Below are positions 43,514 to 52,530 of a DNA stretch of 64,000 nt, piece by piece. The stretch is taken from NCBI RefSeq assembly GCF_041245805.1, contig NZ_CP162490.1, positions 3,511,001-3,575,000 of the forward strand, given 5' to 3'. Positions within the stretch are counted from its first letter, which is position 1, and the number at the start of each line of letters is the position of its first letter. The DNA comes from Xanthomonas sp. DAR 34887. GTDB lineage: Bacteria > Pseudomonadota > Gammaproteobacteria > Xanthomonadales > Xanthomonadaceae. Made by a program: the position numbers and the translations under genes. The notes under the pieces were generated by a model. The model was not told where the DNA came from. It did no database searches and saw nothing but the letters and a program-made list of their open reading frames with translations.

Positions 43514-44518
43514 ATGCCGAAACCCGCTTCCCAGGACCTGGTGGTGCTGCGCCCGGAAGGGCTGTACTGCCCTGCCGGCGATTTCCATATCGACCCCTGG
43601 CGGCCGGTGCCGCGCGCGGTCATCACCCATGGCCATGGCGACCACGCCCGCGCCGGCATGGGCGAATACCATTGCGCCGCCGCCGGCCTACCGATCCTGC
43701 GCTGGCGCCTCGGCGAGCAGGCCTACCGCGCCTACGACTACGGCGAACGCTTCGCGCTGGGCGCAGCCACGGTGTCGCTGCATCCGGCCGGGCACGTGCT
43801 CGGCTCGGCGCAGGTGCGCATCGAAGTGGACGGCGAAGTGTGGGTGGCTTCGGGCGACTACAAACGCCAGCCCGACCCGACCTGCGCGGCGTTCGAAGTG
43901 GTGCGCTGCGACACCTTCATCACCGAGGCCACCTTCGGCCTGCCGGTGTACCGCTGGCCGGATACCGCCGCCGTGGCGCGCGAGATCGTCGCCTGGCGCC
44001 ACGAATGCGCCGCGCGCGGCGAGGCCGCGGTGCTGTTCTGCTATGCGCTGGGCAAGGCACAACGGGTGCTGGCCGAGCTGCAGCCGTGGGACGATCAACC
44101 GGCATTGCTGCACGGCGCGGTCGCCGCCGGGGTGGCGGTGTACCGCGACGCCGGCATCGCGATGCTGGACACGCAGCCGGTCGCCGAGATGGACAAGCGT
44201 GCCGACTACGCCGGGCAGCTGGTGCTGGCGCCGCCGTCGGCCGCGGGCAGCCCGTGGCTGCGCCGCTTCCGCCACGCGCAACTCGGCTTCGCCTCTGGCT
44301 GGATGCGGCTGCGCGGCAACCGGCGCCGGCGCAACTACGACCGCGGCTTCGTGGTCTCCGACCATGCCGATTGGCCGGATCTGCTGCGTACCATCGCCGA
44401 AACCGGCGCGCAGCGGGTCATCGCCACCCACGGCAACACCGACGCGATCATCCGCGCCCTGAACGAACGCGGCGTCGCCGCCGAGGCGTTCCGCACCGAC
44501 TACGGTGCCGAGGAATGA
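43514..44518 (+). CDS. ligase-associated MBL-fold DNA exonuclease
   Basis: 334-residue metallo-beta-lactamase/beta-CASP-type nuclease. Metal motif THGHGDHA at the N-terminus, then LHPAGHVLGSAQV, SGDYKRQ and FVVSDHADWPDL. First gene of an operon with ligase, Lhr-type helicase and PdeM, the ligase-associated exonuclease position. ATG at 43514 is chosen: the frame is open further upstream through the aidB promoter region. Its stop overlaps the ligase start by 4 nt. Confidence 0.9.
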   Translation: MPKPASQDLVVLRPEGLYCPAGDFHIDPWRPVPRAVITHGHGDHARAGMGEYHCAAAGLPILRWRLGEQAYRAYDYGERFALGAATVSLHPAGHVLGSAQVRIEVDGEVWVASGDYKRQPDPTCAAFEVVRCDTFITEATFGLPVYRWPDTAAVAREIVAWRHECAARGEAAVLFCYALGKAQRVLAELQPWDDQPALLHGAVAAGVAVYRDAGIAMLDTQPVAEMDKRADYAGQLVLAPPSAAGSPWLRRFRHAQLGFASGWMRLRGNRRRRNYDRGFVVSDHADWPDLLRTIAETGAQRVIATHGNTDAIIRALNERGVAAEAFRTDYGAEE

Positions 44519-46107
44519 AGCGCTTCGCCGCGCTGTACCGGGCGCTGGACCAGAGCACCGCGACGCTGGACAAGCGCGCCGCGCTGGTCGCGTATTTCGA
44601 GCAGGCGCCGCCGGCCGACGCGGCCTGGGCGATCTGGCTGCTGAGCGGCGGCAAGCTGCGGCGCATCGCCAACACCCGCGAACTGCGCGAGTGGATCGCG
44701 CAGGAAAGCGGCCTGCCCGGCTGGCTGGTGGACGACAGCTATGACCATGTCGGCGATCTCGCCGAAACCCTCACCCTGCTGCTCGACGATCCGGCCGAAG
44801 TTTCCGATCCGGCGCCGCTGCGCGACTGGATCGAGGAACGTCTGCTGCCGGTTGCCGCGCAGGACGAAGCCGCGCGCCGCGCCGCGGTGCTCGCCGGCTG
44901 GCGCAGCCTGGCCTTCGACGAACGCCTGCTGTTCAACAAGCTGCTCACCGGCGCGCTGCGCGTGGGCGTGTCGCAGCGGCTGGTGCAGCAGGCGCTGGCG
45001 GCGATGTCGGGGATCGACATCGCACGCATCGCCCAGCGCATGCTTGGCGCGTGGTCGCCGACGCCGGCAGCGCTGGAAGATCTGCTGTCGCACGACGTGC
45101 TGGCCAGCGACCGCCAGCAGCCCTACCCGTTCTTCCTGGCGTCGCCGCTGGAAAACGCGGTGGCCACGCTGGGTGCGATCGACGAGTGGCTGTTGGAGTG
45201 GAAGTGGGACGGCATCCGCCTGCAGCTGATCCGCCGCGCCGGCGAGACGGCGCTGTGGTCGCGCGGCGAGGAACGCCTGGACGGCCGCTTCCCCGAAATC
45301 GAGACCGCTGCGGCCACACTGCCGCGCGATGCGGTGATCGACGGCGAACTGCTGGGCTGGCGCGACGGCGACGCCGCGCCGCTGCCGTTCACCGCGCTGC
45401 AGACCCGCATCCAGCGCCGCAAGCCCGGCGCCAAGACCCTGGCCGACACGCCGGCGCGGGTGCTCGCCTACGACCTGCTGGAATTGGACGGCGTCGATCT
45501 GCGCGAACAGCCGTTGGCGCAGCGCCGCGCGCACCTGCAGGCCTTGCTCGACGCGCATGCCGATCCGCGCATCGTGCTGTCGCCGCTGGTGCAGGCCGCG
45601 TCGTGGGAGGCGGCTGCGACGCTGCGCGAGGATGCGCGCGAACGCGGCGTGGAAGGGCTGATGCTCAAGCGCGCAACGTCGCCGTATCAATCCGGGCGCC
45701 GCCGCGGCGACTGGTGGAAGTGGAAGATCGACCCGCTGACCATCGACGCGGTGCTGCTGTACGCACAGGCCGGCCATGGCCGCCGCAGCACGCTGTACAC
45801 CGACTACACCTTCGGGCTGTGGGACGGCGAACACCTGGTGCCGGTGGCCAAGGCGTATTCGGGCCTGGACGACAGCGAGATCCTGGCCCTGGACCGCTGG
45901 ATCCGCGCACACACCACCGAGCGCTTCGGCCCGGTGCGCGCGGTGACGCCGTACCACGTGTTTGAACTCGGCTTTGAGGCGGTGAACAAGAGCAGCCGGC
46001 ACAAATCCGGCATCGCGGTGCGGTTCCCGCGCATCCTGCGCTGGCGCCACGACAAGCCGTTCGCCGAGGCCGACCGGCTGGCCACGCTGCAGGCGCTGGC
46101 GCGATGA
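44515..46107 (+). CDS. ATP-dependent DNA ligase (Lhr-associated type)
   Basis: 530 residues. N-terminal DNA-binding domain (about 1-200), then the nucleotidyltransferase core with the AMP-accepting Lys K230 in LEWKWDGIRLQ, and motifs WSRGEERLDGRFPE, DGELLGW, RVLAYDLLELDG, GLMLKR and WWKWKIDP. The C-terminal OB domain follows (KAYSGLDDSEI). ATP-dependent ligases of this kind act in DNA repair, not replication. Overlaps both neighbours by ATGA. Confidence 0.93.
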   Translation: MKRFAALYRALDQSTATLDKRAALVAYFEQAPPADAAWAIWLLSGGKLRRIANTRELREWIAQESGLPGWLVDDSYDHVGDLAETLTLLLDDPAEVSDPAPLRDWIEERLLPVAAQDEAARRAAVLAGWRSLAFDERLLFNKLLTGALRVGVSQRLVQQALAAMSGIDIARIAQRMLGAWSPTPAALEDLLSHDVLASDRQQPYPFFLASPLENAVATLGAIDEWLLEWKWDGIRLQLIRRAGETALWSRGEERLDGRFPEIETAAATLPRDAVIDGELLGWRDGDAAPLPFTALQTRIQRRKPGAKTLADTPARVLAYDLLELDGVDLREQPLAQRRAHLQALLDAHADPRIVLSPLVQAASWEAAATLREDARERGVEGLMLKRATSPYQSGRRRGDWWKWKIDPLTIDAVLLYAQAGHGRRSTLYTDYTFGLWDGEHLVPVAKAYSGLDDSEILALDRWIRAHTTERFGPVRAVTPYHVFELGFEAVNKSSRHKSGIAVRFPRILRWRHDKPFAEADRLATLQALAR

Positions 46108-48644
46108 TCCCGGCGCAGGCGCGCAAGCGCCCGGCCGATGCGCCGCTGTACGCATGGTTCGCCGCGCAGGGCTGGCAACCGCTGCCGTTCCAGCGCGCAC
46201 TGTGGAAGCACTATCTGGACGGCGGCTCGGGCCTGCTGCACACGCCTACCGGCAGCGGCAAGACCCTGGCTGCGTTCGGTGGCCCCTTACTGGAAGGCCT
46301 GCGCGAACAAGCCGCGCTGCAGGCGGCGGCGGCCAAGCGGCCGCGCCGCGCGAAGGCAGCCGGCGCCGACAAGGCCGCGTCGGCACCGAAGTCGCGCCGG
46401 CAGGCGCAGCGCGAGCTGAAAGTGCTGTGGATCACCCCGCTGCGCGCGCTCGCCGCCGACACCTTGCGCGCGTTGCGCGAACCGATAGAAGCCTTGGGCC
46501 TGGACTGGCAGATCGGCCTGCGCACCGGCGACGCCAGCGCGCGCGACAAGCGCCTGGCGCGCAGTGGCAAGCTCGACGTGCTGGTGACCACACCCGAATC
46601 GCTGGCGCTGCTGCTGTCCTATCCAGACACCGCGCCGCAGCTGGCGACGCTGCGCTGCGTGATCGTCGACGAATGGCACGAACTGCTCGGCAACAAGCGC
46701 GGCGTGCTGCTGCAGCTGTGCCTGGCGCGGCTGCGTGCGTGGGCGCCGGCGCTGCGCACCTGGGGGCTGTCGGCCACGCTCGGCAATCTGGACGAAGCGC
46801 GCGACGTGCTGCTGCCGCACGTGCCGGACGCGCCGATCGTGGCCGGGGTCAGGCCGCGCACGCTGACCCTGGAAACGCTGACCCCGGCCAGCGGCGAGCG
46901 CTTTCCCTGGGCCGGCCACCTCGGCCTGGCGCAACTGCCGCGGGTGCTGGAAAAACTGTTCGCGGTACGCACCAGCCTGGTGTTCACCAACACCCGCGCG
47001 CAAGCCGAACTGTGGCATCAGGCGCTGGAATCGGTATGGCCAGAGGACACGCGGAGCCTGGCCCTGCACCACGGCTCGCTGGATCCGGCGCTGCGCCGCG
47101 CCGCCGAGCAAGGCCTGCGCGACGGCAGCCTGCGCTGCGTGGTGGCGACCTCGAGCCTGGACCTGGGCGTGGATTTTCCCGCGGTCGACCAGGTGTTGCA
47201 GATCGGCAGTCCCAAGGGCGTGGCGCGCCTGCTGCAACGCGCCGGCCGCGCCAGGCACCGCCCCGGCGAGGCCGGCCACGTGCTGTGCGTGCCCTCGCAT
47301 GCGCTGGAGCTGGTCGAGTACGCCGCCGCGCGCCACGCCATCGCCCACGGCCGCATCGAATCGCGCCCGTCCCCGCGGCTGTCGCTGGACGTGCTGGCGC
47401 AGCACTGCGTGACCTGCGCGCTGGGCGGCGGCTTCCGCGCCGACGCGCTGTTCGATGAAGTGCGCGGCAGCGCCGCGTTCGCCGCGCTCGATGCGCCCAC
47501 CTGGAATGCGGTGCTGGAGTTCGTCGTGCAAGGCGGCCGCGCGCTGGCGCAGTACCCGGACTACCGCAAGGTGGTGCTCGACGAGGACGGCGTGTACCGC
47601 GTGCACGACCGCCGCATCGCGCTGCGCCACCGGCTGTCGATCGGCACCATCACCAGCGACGGCAGCGTCGCGGTGCGCTTCCTGCGCGGCGGCCGGCTCG
47701 GCGCGGTGGAAGAGCAGTTCGTCGGCCGCCTGCGCCGCGGCGACCGCTTCCAGTTCGCCGGGCGCCTGCTGGAGCTGGTGCGGCTGGAAGACATGACCGC
47801 CTACGTGCGCCTGGCGAAAGGCGGCGACGGCAGCGTGCCGAAATGGATGGGCGGGCGCATGCCGCTGTCCTCGGCGCTGGCGCACGAAGTGGAGGCGGTG
47901 TTCGCCGAACCGCGCGGCGAGGAGGAACTGCGCGCCTTGGCGCCGCTGCTCGGCCTGCAACGCGCGTTGTCGGCGCTGCCGTCGCCGCGGCGGTTGCTGG
48001 TGGAGAGCGTGCGCGCCCGCGACGGCCGCCACGTGTTCGTCTACCCGTTCGCCGGGCGGCAAGTGCACGAGGGCCTGGCCGCGCTGCTGGCGCTGCGCTG
48101 GGGGCGGCGCCAGCGCAACACTTTCAGCTTCGCCGCCAACGACTACGGGCTGGTGCTGTCGCCGGCGCAGGAGGTCGCCGCCGACGCCGCCCTGCTGCGC
48201 GAACTGCTCAGCCCGGAGCACTTGTTCGAAGACCTGCGCGAAAGCCTCAACCTGGGCGAACTGGCACGGCGCCAGTTCCGCGAGATCGCGCGCGTGTCTG
48301 GCCTGCTGCCGCCGAGCCTGCCCGGCGGCATGCCGCGCAGCCTGCGCCAGCTGCAGGCCTCCAGCGGCCTGCTGTACGACGTGCTGAGCCGCTTCGATCC
48401 GGAGCATCTGCTGCTGGCGCAGGCCGAACGCGAGGTGCTGCAGGGCGAAATGGAACTGACCCGGCTCGCCGCCACCCTGCACGACTGCGCCGCGCGCGAG
48501 CTGGCGGTGTACGCGCCGCGCAGCCTGACCCCGCTGTCGTTCCCGCTGTGGGCCGAGAGCATCCGCGGCCAGCTCAGCACCGAGGACTGGAAGGCGCGGG
48601 TGATGCGCGCGGCCGCGCAGCTGGAACAGCGCCATGCGCGCTGA
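46104..48644 (+). CDS. ligase-associated Lhr-core DNA helicase
   Basis: 846-residue SF2 helicase. Q-motif region LPFQRALWKHY, Walker A HTPTGSGKTLAAF, motif II VDEWHEL (DEWH), motif III SATLG, then TSLVFTNTRAQAE, VATSSLDLGVDFPAVDQVLQ and LQRAGRARHRPGE. The winged-helix and Lhr-core domain follow (from about 440). An insertion of basic low-complexity residues lies between motifs I and Ia (KRPRRAKAAGADKAASAPKS). Acts as a 3'-5' translocase in DNA repair. Overlaps pdeM by 11 nt. Confidence 0.92.
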   Translation: MIPAQARKRPADAPLYAWFAAQGWQPLPFQRALWKHYLDGGSGLLHTPTGSGKTLAAFGGPLLEGLREQAALQAAAAKRPRRAKAAGADKAASAPKSRRQAQRELKVLWITPLRALAADTLRALREPIEALGLDWQIGLRTGDASARDKRLARSGKLDVLVTTPESLALLLSYPDTAPQLATLRCVIVDEWHELLGNKRGVLLQLCLARLRAWAPALRTWGLSATLGNLDEARDVLLPHVPDAPIVAGVRPRTLTLETLTPASGERFPWAGHLGLAQLPRVLEKLFAVRTSLVFTNTRAQAELWHQALESVWPEDTRSLALHHGSLDPALRRAAEQGLRDGSLRCVVATSSLDLGVDFPAVDQVLQIGSPKGVARLLQRAGRARHRPGEAGHVLCVPSHALELVEYAAARHAIAHGRIESRPSPRLSLDVLAQHCVTCALGGGFRADALFDEVRGSAAFAALDAPTWNAVLEFVVQGGRALAQYPDYRKVVLDEDGVYRVHDRRIALRHRLSIGTITSDGSVAVRFLRGGRLGAVEEQFVGRLRRGDRFQFAGRLLELVRLEDMTAYVRLAKGGDGSVPKWMGGRMPLSSALAHEVEAVFAEPRGEEELRALAPLLGLQRALSALPSPRRLLVESVRARDGRHVFVYPFAGRQVHEGLAALLALRWGRRQRNTFSFAANDYGLVLSPAQEVAADAALLRELLSPEHLFEDLRESLNLGELARRQFREIARVSGLLPPSLPGGMPRSLRQLQASSGLLYDVLSRFDPEHLLLAQAEREVLQGEMELTRLAATLHDCAARELAVYAPRSLTPLSFPLWAESIRGQLSTEDWKARVMRAAAQLEQRHAR

Positions 48645-49284
48645 ACTGGATTGGCACCTGGCCGGCGAACCGATGCGCCTGCTCGGCGAACGCGCGCTGT
48701 ACTGGCCCGCGCGGCGGCGGCTGCTGATCGCCGACCTGCACCTGGGCAAGGCCGACGTGTTCCGCCGCGCCGGCATCGGCCTGCCCAGCGGCGGCACCGC
48801 GCTCGACCTGCAGCGTCTCGCTGCGCTGGTGCAGGCGCCGGCGGCGCAGGAACTGTGGATCCTCGGCGACGTGCTGCATGGCGCCGCGCCGGCCGCCGCG
48901 TGGCAGCGCGACTGGCACGCCTGGCGCGCGGCGCATCCGCAGGTGCGCGTGGCCGCGATCGCCGGCAACCACGACCGCGCGCTGGCCGGCGCCGGATTGG
49001 ACATCGCGCTGCTCGGCGAACAGGTCGAGGACGGTCCGTTCGCGTTGCGCCACGATCCGGTGCCGCACCCCCATCTGCACGTGCTGTGCGGACACCTGCA
49101 TCCGCTGGCGAAACTGCCGGGACTGCGCCCGCGCTGGCCGGCCTTCTGGCTGCGCGAACGGATGACGGTGCTGCCCGCGTTCTCGCAGTTCACCGCCGGC
49201 GTGGCGCCGGTGCTAGAGGCGGGCGAACGCCTGGCCGTCTGCGTCGAAGGCGCGGTGCTAGCGTTGCCGGCAGCGGTCGAATAA
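48634..49284 (+). CDS. pdeM: ligase-associated DNA damage response endonuclease PdeM
   Basis: 216-residue calcineurin-like metallophosphoesterase with all metal motifs: DLHLGKADVFR, GDVLHG, GNHDRAL and CGHLHPLAKL. PdeM proteins are Mn-dependent endonucleases/phosphodiesterases that accompany Lhr-core and the ATP-dependent ligase. The start lies 11 nt inside the helicase gene. End of the four-gene repair operon; a REP-type inverted pair follows. Confidence 0.92.
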   Translation: MRAELDWHLAGEPMRLLGERALYWPARRRLLIADLHLGKADVFRRAGIGLPSGGTALDLQRLAALVQAPAAQELWILGDVLHGAAPAAAWQRDWHAWRAAHPQVRVAAIAGNHDRALAGAGLDIALLGEQVEDGPFALRHDPVPHPHLHVLCGHLHPLAKLPGLRPRWPAFWLRERMTVLPAFSQFTAGVAPVLEAGERLAVCVEGAVLALPAAVE

Positions 49285-49303
49285 CCCGCCGCTGCAGATA
49301 CCC

Positions 49304-49368
49304 CTGTGGGAGGGACTTCAGTCCCGACACCGTATTGGTAACGCGTCGGGACTGAAGTCCCTCCTACA
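49304..49368. repeat. inverted pair of REP-type palindromes
   Basis: CTGTGGGAGGGACTTCAGTC at 49304 faces GCGTCGGGACTGAAGTCCCT at 49343 with about 13 bp between (CCGTATTGGTAA-like). One long stem is possible. Between pdeM and the monooxygenase stop (convergent), where it could terminate transcription from both sides. Confidence 0.85.
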
Positions 49369-49451
49369 AGGAAGCGCAGACGCGGCGGCGTCGCTGCATG
49401 CCGGCCAAGCGTAGCCACCATGTCGATCGCCATCCGCACGAGCGCGCCGGC

Positions 49452-50759
49452 TCACTGCAGCTGCTCGCCTTGCAGCTGTTCGCCTTGCAGCTGTTCGCCC
49501 TGCGCCTGCTCCGCCGCACCCGTTGGCGCAGCCTGTGCCTGCGCCAACGCCTGCAAAAATCCGGAATCCAGCGGCAGCTTGCCGAACCAGCTGTGCTGGG
49601 TGCCGCTGAGCACGCGCAGCATGTGCCCGCGCCCGCCCGGCATGCGCCCGGCCGGCAACATGCCCAGGTCGCGCACGCGCGCCACCATGTCGCGTTCGGA
49701 CTGGAACAGCGGCGTCAGCCAGCGGCTCCAGAACTGGTACACCGCCACGTGCGCATGGCGCTGCGCCTGGTAGCGCGCCAGCGCCGCGTCCAGGTCAGGC
49801 GCTTCGCGCAAGCTCTCGCTCAACACCCACGCATCCATCAGCGCCATGTTGACGCCCTGCCCCAGCTGCGGGCTCATCGAATGCGCCGCATCACCGGCCA
49901 GCACCAGGCGGCCGCGGTACCAGCGCTGCTGCACCGCATCGCGATAGCTGGCGCGCGCCAGTTGCGCCGGTGCGCACAGCTGAGTCAGACGCTCGCGCGC
50001 CTGCGGCCACAACTGCGCGACCTCGTCCAGCCACGCGTCCATGCCGCGCGCCTGCCAGGCATCGAAATCGGCGGTGGGCAGGCTCCAGAAGAAACTCATG
50101 CGCGGCTCGGGATCGCCGGGCCGGGTGCCGACCGGCAGCAGCCCGATCATCTTGCGCGCGGCCACGTAGCGCTGCCGCAGTTCGTCGGCGAAGGCCCAGT
50201 CGCCGCGCGGCAGCAGGCACCACAGGGCGCCCCACGGATAGACCCGGTCCAGGCGCGTGCCCTGCACCTGCGCGCGCAACGCCGAGGCCGAACCGTCGCT
50301 GGCGATCACCAGGTCGAACGGGCCATGCCAGCGCCCATGCTGGTCCTGCAGCCGGCGCAGGCCGTCGTCGATGGCGACGATGCGCGTATCGCGCTGCAGC
50401 TCGGCATAGCCGTCCCATGCCTGTGCCAGCAGCGAGAACAGGGCGCCGCGCTGCATGCCCAGACCGAACAGGCGCGGGTCCAGATCGCGGTAGCGCATGT
50501 CCATCACCGCGCGGCCGCACGGCGTTTCGCCGTACAGGCGGCGCACCGGCGCGCCATGCGCCAGCGCCTGCTCGAGCAGGCCGATCCGCCACAGCACCTG
50601 CAAGCCGGTCGGCTGCAGCAGGAAACCGGCACCGACCGGGCCCGGCTGCGGCGCGCGCTCGAACACCTGCACCTGATGGCCGTCGCGCGCCAGCAGCAGC
50701 GCCAACGCCTGGCCCGCCGTGCCATAGCCGACGATGCCGATCTGCATCCGTTGCTTCAT
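49452..50759 (-). CDS. FAD-dependent monooxygenase (UbiH/p-hydroxybenzoate hydroxylase fold)
   Basis: 435 residues. FAD dinucleotide site GIVGYGTAGQALALLL, then the second motif FDLVIASDGSASALR (DG) and the third LVLAGDAAHSMSPQLGQGVN. The aromatic hydroxylase substrate is unknown. The last 20 residues are an acidic/Gln tail with three GEQLQ pentapeptides encoded by 15-bp repeats. Starts at 50759 (MKQRMQIG), with 50747 (MQIG) as the alternative. Alone on its strand between convergent pdeM and the cold-shock gene. Confidence 0.88.
   Translation of the reverse strand: MKQRMQIGIVGYGTAGQALALLLARDGHQVQVFERAPQPGPVGAGFLLQPTGLQVLWRIGLLEQALAHGAPVRRLYGETPCGRAVMDMRYRDLDPRLFGLGMQRGALFSLLAQAWDGYAELQRDTRIVAIDDGLRRLQDQHGRWHGPFDLVIASDGSASALRAQVQGTRLDRVYPWGALWCLLPRGDWAFADELRQRYVAARKMIGLLPVGTRPGDPEPRMSFFWSLPTADFDAWQARGMDAWLDEVAQLWPQARERLTQLCAPAQLARASYRDAVQQRWYRGRLVLAGDAAHSMSPQLGQGVNMALMDAWVLSESLREAPDLDAALARYQAQRHAHVAVYQFWSRWLTPLFQSERDMVARVRDLGMLPAGRMPGGRGHMLRVLSGTQHSWFGKLPLDSGFLQALAQAQAAPTGAAEQAQGEQLQGEQLQGEQLQ
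49455..49503 (-). repeat. 15-bp tandem repeat in the monooxygenase 3' end
   Basis: About three copies of TGCAGCTGTTCGCCT (minus-strand AGGCGAACAGCTGCA) giving (GEQLQ)3 at the protein C-terminus. A multiple of three, so copy change alters length without frameshift. Confidence 0.85.
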
Positions 50760-50804
50760 CGCATCCACTGATTGCGGGCGACACCACCGCGGTATCGCCA
50801 TCCA

Positions 50805-50836
50805 TAAAAAACCCCGCCGAAGCGGGGCTCAAAAAC
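50805..50836 (-). terminator. rho-independent terminator of the cold-shock gene
   Basis: On the minus strand GAGCCCCGC-TTCG-GCGGGGTTTTTTATG: stem at 50812-50817 and 50822-50827, then six T. About 20 nt after the cold-shock stop codon. Confidence 0.93.
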
Positions 50837-50856
50837 AGCTCAGCCGAGCAAGCGAT

Positions 50857-51063
50857 TTACTCGACAGGCGTAATATTGGAGGCCTGCGCGCCCTTCGGAC
50901 CCTGGGTCACGTCATAGCTGACACGCTGTCCTTCCTGCAGGCTGCGGAAGCCCTTGGAATTGATCGCGGAGAAGTGCGCGAATACATCGGCGCTGCCGTC
51001 TTCCGGTGAAATAAAGCCAAATCCCTTGGCGTCGTTGAACCACTTGACGGTACCGTTCGGCAT
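50857..51063 (-). CDS. cold-shock protein, CspA family
   Basis: 68-residue single-domain OB fold. RNP1 KGFGFI (residues 13-18) and RNP2 VFAHF (27-31), with the N-terminal NGTVKWFNDAKG signature and C-terminal GPKGAQASNITPV. Binds single-stranded RNA/DNA and acts as an RNA chaperone. Which paralogue (constitutive or cold-induced) cannot be told. A strong terminator follows. Confidence 0.96.
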   Translation of the reverse strand: MPNGTVKWFNDAKGFGFISPEDGSADVFAHFSAINSKGFRSLQEGQRVSYDVTQGPKGAQASNITPVE

Positions 51064-51152
51064 GGTGATGCGAGACCTTGTGCAATGAATGGGTGGTGGT
51101 TGTGCGGCAGCCCGCACCGGCGGAGTATGCAAAGCTTGAGCAACGAAGACAA

Positions 51153-51899
51153 TCACCCGCGCGCCAGTTCGCCGATCAGCTCCGGCAGCCCCGCCGACGC
51201 CGCCTCCACGTTCGCCAGCACCTCGGCCAGGGTGATTTCCTGTGCGTCGCCGCAGCCCGCCGCCCAGTTGGCCACGATCGCCAGGCACACGTAGTCCAGG
51301 CCCAGTTCGCGCGCCAGGCCCGCTTCCGGCATGCCGGTCATGCCGACCAGATCGCAGCCGTCGCGGCGCAGCCGCGCGATCTCTGCAATCGTTTCCAGGC
51401 GCGGCCCCTGGGTGGCGCCGTAGCAGCCGCCATCGACCACCTCGGCGCCGGTCACGCGCGCGGCGGCCAGCACCTTGCTGCGCAGCATCGGCGAATACGG
51501 ATGGCCGAAATCCACGTGCAGCACCTCGCTGCCCGGCTCCTCGCTGAGCGTGGAGACGCGGCCCCAGGTGTAGTCGATCAACTGGTCCGGGCAGGCCAGC
51601 ACGCGCGGTCCGAAGCGCTCGCCGATGCCGCCGACGGTGTTGAGCGCGAGCACCCGGGTGGCGCCGACTTGCTGCAATGCCGCAAGGTTTGCGCGGTAAT
51701 TGATCTTGTGCGGCGGCAGCGAATGGCCCTCGCCGTGCCGGGCCAGGAACGCGACCCGATGGCCGAGCAGCGTGCCGATGCGGATCGGGCCGGAGGGACT
51801 GCCATAGCGGGTGTCGACCTGGCGGGCCTCCACGTCGTCCAGTTGTGCGAGCTTGTAGACGCCGGTGCCGCCGATCACGGCCAGTGCGATGTTGTCCAT
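51153..51899 (-). CDS. S-methyl-5'-thioinosine phosphorylase
   Basis: 248-residue member of the MTAP/PNP family: VIGGTGVYKLAQL, HGEGHSLPPHKINYRANLAAL, LNTVGGIGE, GATQGPRLETIAEIA and GMTGMPEAGLARELGL. In Pseudomonas and relatives the enzyme acts on S-methyl-5'-thioinosine (after deamination of MTA), and the xanthomonad homologues are annotated likewise. Alternative: methylthioadenosine or other purine nucleoside phosphorylase. 77 bp downstream of hpt, which would salvage the hypoxanthine formed. Start at 51899. Confidence 0.85.
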   Translation of the reverse strand: MDNIALAVIGGTGVYKLAQLDDVEARQVDTRYGSPSGPIRIGTLLGHRVAFLARHGEGHSLPPHKINYRANLAALQQVGATRVLALNTVGGIGERFGPRVLACPDQLIDYTWGRVSTLSEEPGSEVLHVDFGHPYSPMLRSKVLAAARVTGAEVVDGGCYGATQGPRLETIAEIARLRRDGCDLVGMTGMPEAGLARELGLDYVCLAIVANWAAGCGDAQEITLAEVLANVEAASAGLPELIGELARG

Positions 51900-51975
51900 G
51901 CGGATCCTCGAATCAGAACGTGCGCGCACGCCGGCCGCGACGGCCGGCGCGCGATGGGGAAAAAGGCGCTGCGCC

Positions 51976-52530
51976 CTATTCCTTCATCGCGTAGATCGCC
52001 GGCAGGTTGCGCAGGCCTTCGTTGACGTCCATGCCGAAGCCGAACACGTAGCGGTCGGGCACTTCCACGCCCACGTAATCGGCCTCGACATCGTCCACGC
52101 GGCGGTCGTGACGCTTGACCGTCAGCGCCGCGATGCGCACGTCGGTAGCGCCCTGCTCCAGACACCACTGGCGCACCGCCAGCAGGGTCAGGCCTTCGTC
52201 GAGGATGTCGTCGAGCAGCAGCACGCGGCGCCCGTACAGCGCGGTGGCCGGGCGATGCTTCCACACCAGTTCGCCGCCGACGGTCTCGCCGCGGTAGCGG
52301 GTGGCGTGCAGGTAATCCAGCTGCAGGTCCTGGCCGCGCGCGCCCAGTTCCAGCGCCAGCTGCCCGGCGAACGGCAAGGCGCCGTGCATGATGGTCAGGT
52401 AGACCGGGATCTCGCCGCGGTAGTCGGCGGCGATGGCGTCGGCCATGCGCGCGATGGCCTGGTCGAGGTGCGAACGGTCGACCAGCAGGTCGGCCTGGGC
52501 CAGGGCCTGGGCGATGGTGAGAGTGGACAT
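51976..52530 (-). CDS. hpt: hypoxanthine-guanine phosphoribosyltransferase
   Basis: 184 residues. PRPP-binding loop VLLLDDILDEG at 103-113, a typical MHGALPFAG turn (PRPP/PPi loop), and a C-terminal FGFGMDVNEGLRNLP. Purine salvage: hypoxanthine or guanine plus PRPP. Its start overlaps the nagZ stop by one base (TGATG), suggesting coupling. Pairs with the MTI phosphorylase gene downstream. Confidence 0.93.
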   Translation of the reverse strand: MSTLTIAQALAQADLLVDRSHLDQAIARMADAIAADYRGEIPVYLTIMHGALPFAGQLALELGARGQDLQLDYLHATRYRGETVGGELVWKHRPATALYGRRVLLLDDILDEGLTLLAVRQWCLEQGATDVRIAALTVKRHDRRVDDVEADYVGVEVPDRYVFGFGMDVNEGLRNLPAIYAMKE

